A stretch of 60,154 nt of DNA. Source: Microbacterium sp. VKM Ac-2923. Its GTDB lineage: Bacteria > Actinomycetota > Actinomycetes > Actinomycetales > Microbacteriaceae. Made by a program: the position numbers and the translations under genes. Shown one piece after another: positions 25,181-32,893 of the stretch. The notes under the pieces were generated by a model. That model did no database searches. It was not told the DNA's origin and was given only the letters and a program-made list of their open reading frames with translations. The stretch spans positions 1 to 60,154 of the forward strand of contig NZ_JALGRP010000013.1 of NCBI RefSeq assembly GCF_022815605.1. The letters run 5' to 3'. Within the stretch, counting starts at the first letter, position 1. Each line of letters opens with the position of its first letter.

Positions 25181-26452
25181 ATGCCGGGTTGGCGTCGTTC
25201 CGCGGCCGCCGCGATCGCGGGCGCGAGCGTGCTCGCCGTCGCGCTCAGCGGCTGCACGAGCCAGGGGACGGTCTCGATCGACATCCCCGCGCAGGTCGAC
25301 GCGACCCTGCCCGACGCGACCGTGACCGAGATGCGCGACGCGGTCACCTCGGCGATCACCGCGACCGGCGCGACCGGAGCCATCGTCGGCGTCTGGGCGC
25401 CCTGGAGTGGCACCTGGGTGTCGGGCGTCGGCACCCAGACCCCCGGGGGCGCGGAGGTGACCGCCGACCTGCAGTTCCGGGCGGCCGACGTCACCGGGGC
25501 GATGACCTGTGACGTCCTGTACCGTCTCGCCGCCGACGGACGGTTCTCGCTCGACGACGCCATCACCCAGTGGGTCAGCAACGTGCCCGGCTACGAGGAC
25601 ATCACCCTCCGGCAGCTGTGCGACGGCACGTCGGGGATCGCCTCGTACACGTCGAGCCTCGACGGCCTGGTGCTGAGCAACCCCGCTCGCGTGTGGAACG
25701 CACGCGAGCTGATGGCGTACGGGATCGCGAAGCCGCGGCTGAACGACCCCGGAGTGGCGTTCGCGTCGTCACCGACGAACTACTTGCTCGCCGGTCTCGC
25801 CATCGAGCGAGCCACCGGGCAGTCGCTCGGCGAAGTGATCACCGAGCGCGTGACGACGCCTCTCGACCTCACGGCCACCTCGATGCCCGCCCCCGCGGCA
25901 GCGCCGCCGGGGAGCGCCCCGCTCACGGGTCACTGGTCTCAGCCCAACGCGGAGGGCGCCTACGACTGCGCGCAGCCACTGGAGTTCACCACGATGTCCG
26001 CCAGCTACGGCGATGCCGCCTCCGGTGCCGTCACGAACATCCGAGACCTCGGGCGCTACGCCCAGGCGCTGGCCACCGACGCCCTGCTCCCCGACGGCAG
26101 CGACCGCTTCGCCAGCCCCGTGCCGGTCGCCTCCGATCAACCCACGTGGTTCACCGCGGCGGGCGGCGCCTATCAGGCGGGTTCGTTGATCGGGCAGTTC
26201 GGCTCGACTCCCGGCTACACCGTCGGGGCCTTCGCCGACCCCACGACCGGCATGTCGGTCGCGGTCGTGCTGAACAACTCGGCCGGTAACGAGAACACGG
26301 GAGCCTGGCTCGCGTGGGAGCTCGCGGCGATCGCATCCAAGGCCCCCGCCGCGCAGGGGCAGACCGCGCCCGAGGCGGGGCTGCCCTGGACGGCGGAGCA
26401 GATGCGCGAGAACATCACCGCCAACGCGATCTGCTCGGCCCCCGCCGGATGA
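25181..26452 (+). CDS. Beta-lactamase-fold lipoprotein, probably catalytically inactive
   Basis: A 423-residue protein with a lipoprotein signal (lipobox L-S-G-C, lipidated Cys about residue 24) and the class C beta-lactamase / D,D-peptidase fold. The fold is recognised by F-R-A-A-D-V-T-G-A-M...L-A-A-D-G-R-F-S-L-D-D-A-I, N-Y-L-L-A-G-L-A-I-E-R-A-T-G and the C-terminal G-S-T-P-G-Y strand. The nucleophile motif SxxK reads D-V-T-G, the YxN motif reads S-S-P, and the HxG position shows Q, so all three catalytic elements appear lost. Cysteines C-D-V, L-C-D, D-C-A and I-C-S may form disulfides. ATG 25181 gives the signal peptide directly. It probably acts as a binding protein. Confidence 0.78.
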   Translation: MPGWRRSAAAAIAGASVLAVALSGCTSQGTVSIDIPAQVDATLPDATVTEMRDAVTSAITATGATGAIVGVWAPWSGTWVSGVGTQTPGGAEVTADLQFRAADVTGAMTCDVLYRLAADGRFSLDDAITQWVSNVPGYEDITLRQLCDGTSGIASYTSSLDGLVLSNPARVWNARELMAYGIAKPRLNDPGVAFASSPTNYLLAGLAIERATGQSLGEVITERVTTPLDLTATSMPAPAAAPPGSAPLTGHWSQPNAEGAYDCAQPLEFTTMSASYGDAASGAVTNIRDLGRYAQALATDALLPDGSDRFASPVPVASDQPTWFTAAGGAYQAGSLIGQFGSTPGYTVGAFADPTTGMSVAVVLNNSAGNENTGAWLAWELAAIASKAPAAQGQTAPEAGLPWTAEQMRENITANAICSAPAG

Positions 26453-27357
26453 CCCCACGCGGCGGACAGGGGTCGGCCGCGGCTCTGGTTCTCGTGGGGT
26501 TGGCGTGCCAGGAGGTCGGCGCCTCGTTCGCCGTGATGCTGTTCCCGAAGACGGGGCCCCTGGGCATCGTCATGCTGCGGTTGCTGTTCTCGGCGCTGCT
26601 GCTGCTCGCCATCGCCCGCCCCCGCCTGAGCGGGCACACGGCGTATGCGTGGCGTTCCGTCGTGGGATTCGGTGTGGTGCTGGCATCCATGAACGGGCTG
26701 TTCTACCTCGCGCTGGCGCGCCTGCCGCTCGGGGTCACCGTCACGATCGAGGTGCTCGGGCCGCTGACCCTGTCGATCCTGACCGCGACGGGGATCGCGC
26801 GCTGGCTGTGGGCGGGACTCGCCCTGGCCGGTGTCGTCGCCCTCGGCGCCGGCGGGTGGGACCGGCTCGACCTGCTCGGCGTCGTGTTCGCCCTGGGTGC
26901 GGCGGTGAGCTGGGCGTTGTACATCCTCGCGTCCGCACGCGTGGGCCGTGAGTTCCCCCGGCTCGACGGACTCGCTCTGGCGATGACGGTGGGCGCCGTC
27001 ATCGCGCTGCCGTTCGGCGTGTGGCAGGCGGGGCCGGCGTTGCTGCGCGTCGACATCCTGGCGCTGGGTGCGGCGGTCGCCCTGCTGTCGTCGACCGTCC
27101 CCTATGCGCTGGAGCTCGTCGCGCTCCGGCGCCTGCCCGCCTCGGCATTCGCGATCCTCATGAGCCTGGGCCCGGCGACGGCGTCGATCGCGGGGTTCCT
27201 GCTGCTCGGTCAGCACCTGTCGTGGCTCGAGATCGCGGGCATCGTGCTGGTCATCGCTGCGAGCATCGGCGCGGTGCTCGCCGCCGCCCGCCGCGGCCAG
27301 GCCGCACGGCATCCGGGACCGGACGCCGACGAGCCGCTCAGCGAGCCCGTCGGCTGA
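26449..27357 (+). CDS. EamA-family drug/metabolite exporter (RhtA-like)
   Basis: A 302-residue protein with ten membrane segments in two EamA halves, of usual DMT length. It is closest in layout to RhtA/YdcZ-like amino acid or threonine/homoserine exporters (L-G-V-T-V-T-I-E-V-L-G-P-L in the first half; S-S-T-V-P-Y-A-L-E-L-V-A-L-R-R-L and G-P-A-T-A-S-I-A-G in the second). The substrate cannot be read from sequence. ATG 26449 overlaps the previous stop by four bases (ATGA), so the two genes form an operon. Confidence 0.82.
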   Translation: MTPRGGQGSAAALVLVGLACQEVGASFAVMLFPKTGPLGIVMLRLLFSALLLLAIARPRLSGHTAYAWRSVVGFGVVLASMNGLFYLALARLPLGVTVTIEVLGPLTLSILTATGIARWLWAGLALAGVVALGAGGWDRLDLLGVVFALGAAVSWALYILASARVGREFPRLDGLALAMTVGAVIALPFGVWQAGPALLRVDILALGAAVALLSSTVPYALELVALRRLPASAFAILMSLGPATASIAGFLLLGQHLSWLEIAGIVLVIAASIGAVLAAARRGQAARHPGPDADEPLSEPVG

Positions 27358-27427
27358 ACGGATGCCACCGCGGCGGCCACCACGCAAGGGGGCGTCGCGG
27401 ATGCCGGGTGGTGGCGAGGATGACGGC

Positions 27428-27760
27428 ATGAGCGACGACGACGACCAGACCCGCAAGGACTTCGACGAGGCGGTCACCATGACCGCGAGCGAGCTGAAGA
27501 AGTGGCTCGACACCGACGAGTCGAAATCGGTGGGTCAGAAGAAGGACGGCGGCGGAGAGTCGACCGGTCACGAGAGCGGGCGGCACATCGTCCGTATCCT
27601 CGAGAAGAAGAAGGCCGACCTCACCGACGACGACTACGCCCACATGAGGAAGGTCGTCGGCTACGTCAAGCGGCACAGCGCACAGCGGCCCGAGGGCGAC
27701 ATCACCGACACGGACTGGCGGTACTCGCTCATGAACTGGGGCAACGACCCGAAGAAATGA
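27428..27760 (+). CDS. DUF3140-type small protein
   Basis: A 110-residue, highly charged protein starting M-S-D-D-D-D. It contains K-W-L-D-T-D-E-S-K-S-V-G, G-H-E-S-G-R-H-I-V-R-I-L and D-W-R-Y-S-L-M-N-W-G-N-D-P, features of the DUF3140 family. Family members are often short, soluble and DNA-binding-like, with no assigned function. ATG 27428 leaves out a poor, proline/arginine-rich leader. No operon partner is evident. Confidence 0.75.
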   Translation: MSDDDDQTRKDFDEAVTMTASELKKWLDTDESKSVGQKKDGGGESTGHESGRHIVRILEKKKADLTDDDYAHMRKVVGYVKRHSAQRPEGDITDTDWRYSLMNWGNDPKK

Positions 27761-27830
27761 GCCTGCGGATCGCGGCGGCAGCATAGGCCGCGGTCACCTC
27801 GCGGTCACCGGACGGGGGTACAACGGAACC

Positions 27831-28829
27831 ATGCCCATCATCGACAGCGCCGTGTACGTCGGCGGTCACCGAATCGAGAACCCCTCGAGCCTCGACCAGA
27901 CGTTCGAGTACATGGAAGCCCACGGCGGAATGGCGTGGATCGGTCTGCTGCGACCCTCACCCGAGGAGCTCGAGCGGGTGGCCGCGGAGTTCTCGTTGCA
28001 CCCCCTCGCCGTCGAAGATGCCCTGACCGGTCACCAGCGCGCGAAACTCGAACGCTACGGCGGCAACCTCTTCGCGGTCCTGCGTCCCGCTCGCTACATC
28101 GACGCGACCGAGACCATCGAGTTCGGTGAGCTGCACGTGTTCATCGGGCCCGACTACGTCGTGACGGTACGCCACGCCGAGGTTCCCGACCTCGCGCGCG
28201 TGCGTCACCGCCTGGAACAGCAGCCCGAGTTGCTGGCCCGCGGGCCGGAGGCCGTGCTGTACGCGATCCTCGACGAGGTGGTCGACCAGTACGACCCGGT
28301 GGCGCGGGGTCTGCAGAACGACGTCGACGAGATCGAGGATCAGCTGTTCGGGGTGGGCGGCGCCGAGCTGACCCAGCGCATCTACGAGCTCGCCCGCGAG
28401 GTCATCCACTTCCAACGTGCGACCGAACCCCTGCGCGACATGCTCGAGGCGCTGCTGCGCGGGTCCGAGAAGTACGGCGTCGACATCGAGCTGCAGCGCT
28501 CGCTCCGCGATGTGCTCGACCACGTGCTGCGCCAGTGCGACAAGCTCACGGCGCTGCGCGCGATCCTCGATAACGCCCTCACCGTCAACGCGACGCTCGT
28601 GACCCAGCGGCAGACCGAGACCTCGCTCGAGCAGAACGAACAGGTCAAGAAGATCTCGGGGTGGGCGGCGATCCTGTTCGGCCCGTCGCTCATCGGCGCG
28701 ATCTACGGCATGAACTTCCAGAACATGCCCGAGCTCGACTGGCAGTTCGGCTATCCGATGGCGCTGGGGCTCATGGTGGCCGTGTCGGCGGGACTGTGGC
28801 TGACGTTCAAGCGGAAGAAGTGGCTCTGA
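27831..28829 (+). CDS. corA: CorA-family magnesium/cobalt transporter
   Basis: A 332-residue CorA: a large cytoplasmic funnel domain, a long helix, and two C-terminal membrane segments. The pore signature Y-G-M-N-F appears at about residue 293, and the chain ends F-K-R-K-K-W-L. It conducts Mg2+ (or Co2+/Ni2+) as a pentamer. ATG 27831 follows TACAAC by six bases, a leaderless start. Confidence 0.9.
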   Translation: MPIIDSAVYVGGHRIENPSSLDQTFEYMEAHGGMAWIGLLRPSPEELERVAAEFSLHPLAVEDALTGHQRAKLERYGGNLFAVLRPARYIDATETIEFGELHVFIGPDYVVTVRHAEVPDLARVRHRLEQQPELLARGPEAVLYAILDEVVDQYDPVARGLQNDVDEIEDQLFGVGGAELTQRIYELAREVIHFQRATEPLRDMLEALLRGSEKYGVDIELQRSLRDVLDHVLRQCDKLTALRAILDNALTVNATLVTQRQTETSLEQNEQVKKISGWAAILFGPSLIGAIYGMNFQNMPELDWQFGYPMALGLMVAVSAGLWLTFKRKKWL

Positions 28830-28902
28830 GCCGCGGCATCCGGATGCCACCGATCTCGGCGCGCTTGCTGGACAGGCGGTGCGCGAATCGAATGATGGGA
28901 AG

Positions 28903-30411
28903 GTGAACGACTCCACACCGCGCTCGGGCGACGCCGCCCAGCCGACCCACACCTCGACCGTCGAGCTCGAGGACAGCGGCTACCACAAGGGGCTCACGTC
29001 CCGTCAGGTGCAGATGATCGCGATCGGCGGTGCGATCGGAACGGGACTGTTCCTCGGCGCCGGCGGCCGTCTCGCCCAGGCCGGTCCCGCGATCGTCGTC
29101 TCGTACGCCGTGTGCGGCGTCTTCGCGTTCTTCATCCTGCGGGCGCTCGGCGAGCTGGTGCTGCACCGGCCGAGCTCGGGGTCGTTCGTGTCGTACGCGC
29201 GGGAGTTCTTCGGGGAGAAGGCCGCCTTCGTCTCGGGCTGGTTCTACTGGATCAACTGGGCGATGACGACGATCGTCGACATCACCGCCGCCGCGGTCTA
29301 CATGAACTTCTTCGGCAAGTACGTGCCGTGGATCGGCGCAGTGCCCCAGTGGGCGTGGGCGCTCATCGCGCTCGTCGTGGTGCTCGCGGTCAACCTGGTG
29401 TCGGTCAAGGTGTTCGGCGAGCTCGAGTTCTGGTTCGCGCTCATCAAGGTCGCCGCCCTCGTGGCGTTCCTGCTCGTGGGCATCTACTTCGTCGTGTTCG
29501 GGACTCCTAACGGCGCGCCCGTGGGATTCGCCCTCATCGCCGACAACGGCGGTTTCCTCCCCAACGGCATCCTGCCCGCCATCTTGCTCATGCAGGGCGT
29601 GGTCTTCGCGTACGCCTCGATCGAACTGATCGGCACGGCGGCCGGCGAGACGAAGAACCCCGAGAAGGTCATGCCCCGGGCCATCAACTCGGTGGTGATC
29701 CGCGTGGCCGTGTTCTACGTCGGGTCGGTGCTGCTGCTGTCGCTCCTGCTGCCGTTCACCGCCTACTCGGCCGGCGAGAGCCCGTTCGTGACGTTCTTCG
29801 CCTCGATCGGAGTGCCGGGCGTGGACGTCATCATGAACATGGTCGTGCTGACCGCGGCGCTGTCGTCGCTGAACGCGGGGCTGTACTCCACGGGCCGCAT
29901 CCTCCGTTCGATGGCCATCGCCGGCTCCGCGCCGCAGTTCGCCGCACGCATGAACAAGGCGGGCGTGCCATACGGCGGCATCGCGATCACGGCGGCCGTG
30001 GCGCTGCTGGGCGTGGTGCTGAACTTCTTCGTGCCCGCCGAGGCCTTCGAGACGGTGTTGAGCGTCGCCTCGGTCGGCATCATCTCGACGTGGGCGACCA
30101 TCATCATCTGCCAGATGCGCCTGAAGCAGCTCGCGGATCGCGGCGAGCTCGTGCGGCCCTCGTTCCGACTCTTCGGCGCCCCGCATACGAACTGGGTGAC
30201 GCTGGTGTTCCTCGCGGGGGTGCTGGTGCTGGTGTTCGTCGACTCGCCCGCGACGCTGGTCGCCACCGTCATCGCGGTCATCGGCATCGTGATCGGCTGG
30301 TACGCCTGCCGCGGGCGCATCGCCGCGCTCGCCGCGGAGCGCGAGGGCTACACGGGCACGCACCCGGTGGTGCCGAGCCCGTTCCCGAAGGCGCCCGGCT
30401 CGAAGGACTGA
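28903..30411 (+). CDS. ansP: Amino acid permease of the L-asparagine (AnsP) type
   Basis: A protein of about 502 residues with twelve membrane segments, of the APC superfamily. The start of segment 1, Q-M-I-A-I-G-G-A-I-G-T-G-L-F-L-G, and the blocks R-P-S-S-G-S-F-V-S-Y-A-R-E-F and A-L-S-S-L-N-A-G-L-Y-S-T-G-R match asparagine permeases more closely than GABA or proline carriers. I set the start at GTG 28903; an in-frame GTG at 28879 is possible. It is followed by the G-run and hairpin. Confidence 0.8.
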   Translation: MNDSTPRSGDAAQPTHTSTVELEDSGYHKGLTSRQVQMIAIGGAIGTGLFLGAGGRLAQAGPAIVVSYAVCGVFAFFILRALGELVLHRPSSGSFVSYAREFFGEKAAFVSGWFYWINWAMTTIVDITAAAVYMNFFGKYVPWIGAVPQWAWALIALVVVLAVNLVSVKVFGELEFWFALIKVAALVAFLLVGIYFVVFGTPNGAPVGFALIADNGGFLPNGILPAILLMQGVVFAYASIELIGTAAGETKNPEKVMPRAINSVVIRVAVFYVGSVLLLSLLLPFTAYSAGESPFVTFFASIGVPGVDVIMNMVVLTAALSSLNAGLYSTGRILRSMAIAGSAPQFAARMNKAGVPYGGIAITAAVALLGVVLNFFVPAEAFETVLSVASVGIISTWATIIICQMRLKQLADRGELVRPSFRLFGAPHTNWVTLVFLAGVLVLVFVDSPATLVATVIAVIGIVIGWYACRGRIAALAAEREGYTGTHPVVPSPFPKAPGSKD

Positions 30412-30503
30412 GTCCCCGGGCGCCCGCGCGGCGCCCGTGCCCCCGATCGCGGGTCGATAAGTGCGAGTCACGCGCGCCCCCGATCCCGTTGAACGGTACC
30501 CAG

Positions 30504-30534
30504 CCCCCCTCTCCCCCCTCCCCCCCCTCCCCCC
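30504..30534 (-). other. G-quadruplex-type tract on the minus strand
   Basis: Thirty-one consecutive pyrimidines on the + strand. Read on the minus strand this is four runs of six to eight G separated by A or AGA, about as strong a G-quadruplex pattern as a bacterial genome offers. It lies downstream of the minus-strand IclR gene, after the hairpin. Confidence 0.9.
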
Positions 30535-30541
30535 AACATCT

Positions 30542-30611
30542 GGCGCGTGAGTCGCCAGGATTTGTCGCCCCTCGAGCCCTCGAGGCGACAAATCCTGGCG
30601 ACTCGCGCGCC
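30542..30611. terminator. 28-bp inverted repeat between convergent genes
   Basis: Arms at 30542-30569 and 30584-30611 are reverse complements over 28 bases with a single mismatch (a G-U pair in RNA), around a 14-base spacer that is itself CTCGAG-rich. The core GCCAGGATTTGTCGCC is unusually A/T-containing for this genome. It lies between ansP and the IclR gene and can fold on both transcripts. It shares GCGTGAG and TGTCGC modules with 3760-3830. Confidence 0.85.
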
Positions 30612-30627
30612 CGACGGCTGAAAGGGA

Positions 30628-31380
30628 TCAGCGGCGATAGCCCAGGGCGCGCTCCGTGTCGCGGGCCGCGCGGTGCAGCTCGACGAGCGCGAACTGGGTC
30701 TCCGCATCTCGCGGCAGCACGACCGACAGGGCGGCGATGACGGCCCCGGTCTCATCGCGCACGGGCACGGCCACGCCCGTCGACACCTCGTCCACGTAGC
30801 CGGGGGCGATCGCGCGCCCGCGGGTGCGGATCTCGGCGAGTTCGCGCCGGAGAACCACCGGGTCGACGATGGTCTCGGGGGTGACGGCGGCGAGCGAGCC
30901 CGCGAGCACCCGCTCCTGCAGATCGTGCGGGGCGAAGGCCAGCAGCACCAGGCCCGACGACGAGGCGTGCACGGGAAGGCGCCCCGCCACGCGGGTGATG
31001 TTCGCGCCGGAGTCGGGCGCGCTGAGCCGCTCGAGGAAAAGCGCTTCGTCGTGCTCCAGGATCGCGAGTTGCGTGTGCTCGCGCACGCGCTGCTGCACGC
31101 GCTCCATGTACGGCACGGCGGCCTGACGCAGCCGCAGCGCGTGCGACGACCGCGTCGCCAGCTCCCAGAGCCGCATGCCCACGCGCACGCGCCGCTCGTC
31201 GTCGCGCTCGAGCAGGCCGGCATCCACCAGCTCGCCCACGATGCGATGCGCCGACGAGCTCGGCAGGCCCGCTCGTCGCCCGATGTCGGCCGTGGTCTGG
31301 GCGGTGCGCGTGGGGGTGAAGGTCTCGAGGATGCGCACCAATCGGTCGGTGACCGAGTCGCCCGAGGGGGAGTTCGCCAT
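30628..31380 (-). CDS. IclR-family transcriptional regulator
   Basis: A 250-residue IclR protein. The N-terminal winged helix covers about residues 10-70 (R-L-V-R-I-L-E-T-F then S-S-S-A-H-R-I-V-G-E-L) and a C-terminal effector domain follows (L-P-V-H-A-S-S-S-G-L-V-L-L-A-F). Members control aromatic catabolism, and this gene is divergent from pcaH, 90 bases away, so it probably responds to protocatechuate or a similar acid. A second IclR gene closes the pcaHGBDC operon. ATG 31380 gives the conserved start. Confidence 0.83.
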   Translation of the reverse strand: MANSPSGDSVTDRLVRILETFTPTRTAQTTADIGRRAGLPSSSAHRIVGELVDAGLLERDDERRVRVGMRLWELATRSSHALRLRQAAVPYMERVQQRVREHTQLAILEHDEALFLERLSAPDSGANITRVAGRLPVHASSSGLVLLAFAPHDLQERVLAGSLAAVTPETIVDPVVLRRELAEIRTRGRAIAPGYVDEVSTGVAVPVRDETGAVIAALSVVLPRDAETQFALVELHRAARDTERALGYRR

Positions 31381-31470
31381 GGGGTCAGGATGCCATGACT
31401 CCCATTCAGTGGGAAGCGTCTGGCGCCCGCGTGGTCGGTGCCGGACGATGGAATCGTCGAAGGAGACCCC

Positions 31471-32268
31471 ATGTCGCACCCCGCCGCCGCACCCGAGACC
31501 TTGCTCGCCGCCCCCGACCAGGCGACGCAAAGTCAGATCGTCGACGAGATCCGCGCGCGTCACGCCGAGCTGGATGCCGCCGGTGAGTCCGTGCCCGCGA
31601 CCGCGCACGACTTCCCCGCCTACCGCTCGAGCGTGCTGCGGCATCCGACGAAGAACCCGAAGCTCGTCGACCCCGAGACGATCGAGCTGTTCTCGCCCGC
31701 GTTCGGGCAGCGCGACGTCGCCGCGATCGAATCCGATCTCACCCTCCAGCACGCGGGCGAGCCGCTGGGCGAGCGCATGAGCGTGCAGGGTCGCCTGCTC
31801 GACTCCTGGGGGCGACCGGTGGCGAACCAGCTCATCGAGATCTGGCAGGCCAACGCCGCCGGGCGCTACATCCACCAGCGCGACCAGCACCCCGCCCCCC
31901 TCGACCCGAACTTCACCGGCGCCGGGCGCGCGGTCACGAACGAGAACGGCGAGTACCGCTTCACCACCATCAAGCCCGGCCCCTACCCGTGGAAGAACCA
32001 CCGCAACGCGTGGCGGCCGGCGCACATCCACTTCTCGGTGTTCGGCTCGTCGTTCACGCAGCGCCTCGTCACGCAGATGTACTTCCCGGGCGACCCGTTG
32101 TTCGCGCTCGACCCGATCTACAACACCATCCACCGGCAGAAGGATCGCGACGCCCTCGTCGGCGTATACGACCACGAGCTCACCTCGCCCGAGTGGGCGA
32201 CGGGCTACCGCTTCGACATCGTCGTCGACGGACCGGATGCCACCTACTTCGAAGCCGAGGGCGAGTGA
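31471..32268 (+). CDS. pcaH: Protocatechuate 3,4-dioxygenase, beta subunit
   Basis: A 265-residue intradiol dioxygenase subunit that carries the catalytic non-heme Fe(III). Ligand-bearing segments are visible: the tyrosine in G-R-Y-I-H-Q, the tyrosine in P-G-P-Y-P-W, and the histidines of R-P-A-H-I-H-F. Together with PcaG it opens protocatechuate to 3-carboxy-cis,cis-muconate. ATG 31471 has AAGGAG upstream. First gene of pcaHGBDC; 67 bases separate it from pcaG, a gap that holds a dispersed repeat. Confidence 0.94.
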   Translation: MSHPAAAPETLLAAPDQATQSQIVDEIRARHAELDAAGESVPATAHDFPAYRSSVLRHPTKNPKLVDPETIELFSPAFGQRDVAAIESDLTLQHAGEPLGERMSVQGRLLDSWGRPVANQLIEIWQANAAGRYIHQRDQHPAPLDPNFTGAGRAVTNENGEYRFTTIKPGPYPWKNHRNAWRPAHIHFSVFGSSFTQRLVTQMYFPGDPLFALDPIYNTIHRQKDRDALVGVYDHELTSPEWATGYRFDIVVDGPDATYFEAEGE

Positions 32269-32298
32269 GATGACGACGACATCGACGCATGACCCGGT

Positions 32299-32317
32299 CC
32301 CTGAGCCCGTCGAAGGG
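32299..32317. repeat. CTGAGCCCGTCGAAGG dispersed repeat in the pcaH-pcaG gap
   Basis: CCCTGAGCCCGTCGAAGGG is the same short actinobacterial repeat seen at 14711 and 14805. If the upstream ATG 32270 were used for pcaG it would be translated as V-P-E-P-V-E-G, a frequent annotation artefact. Its presence argues for the later pcaG start. Confidence 0.75.
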
Positions 32318-32335
32318 CGAGCAGGAGGGCGACGA

Positions 32336-32893
32336 GTGATCCCCGCCAAGACCCACCGCGCGACCCCCGGCCAGACGGTCGGGCCGTTCTTCGCCTACGG
32401 GCTGGAGTACCCGAAGCAGCACGAGGTCGCCTTCCCGCACTCGCCCGGGGCGATCGTGCTCGGCGGCACCGTGTACGACGGCGCGGGCGCACCGGTGCCC
32501 GACGCGTTGATCGAGATCTGGGGAGCGGATGCCGACGGCTCGGTGCCGCGGGCGCGCGGCGCGTTCCGCCGCGACGACCACACGTTCACCGGCTTCGGTC
32601 GTGCGTTCACCGACGACGAGGGGCACTTCGAGTTCTGGACGCGCGAGCCCGGTGGCATCCGGGGTCGCGCCGCCTTCTACGCCGCGATCGTGTTCGCCCG
32701 GGGCCTGCCCGACAAGCTGCACACGCGCATCTACGTGCCGGGGGATGACGCGGCGCTCGCCGCCGATCCGCTGCTGTCGACGCTGACGTCGGAGGAGCGC
32801 GCTACTCTCATCGCGACGCGCGCGGCCGACGGCCACCTGCGGCACGACATCCGGCTGCAGGGCGCGGGAGAAACGGTGTTCCTTGCCTTCTGA
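32336..32893 (+). CDS. pcaG: Protocatechuate 3,4-dioxygenase, alpha subunit
   Basis: A 185-residue structural subunit of the intradiol dioxygenase. It has the typical start T-P-G-Q-T-V-G-P-F-F and the blocks G-F-G-R-A-F-T-D and L-H-T-R-I-Y, without the full iron ligand set, as expected for alpha. I chose GTG 32336 because AGGAGG (32323-32328) is seven bases upstream and the protein then begins as its relatives do. ATG 32270 would run translation through the dispersed repeat. The stop overlaps pcaB. Confidence 0.88.
   Translation: MIPAKTHRATPGQTVGPFFAYGLEYPKQHEVAFPHSPGAIVLGGTVYDGAGAPVPDALIEIWGADADGSVPRARGAFRRDDHTFTGFGRAFTDDEGHFEFWTREPGGIRGRAAFYAAIVFARGLPDKLHTRIYVPGDDAALAADPLLSTLTSEERATLIATRAADGHLRHDIRLQGAGETVFLAF

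Noticed and set aside
30628..32349. Extending the IclR gene to a 573-codon product
   Set aside because: The upstream part runs antisense through pcaH. ATG 31380 gives the family's normal 250 residues.
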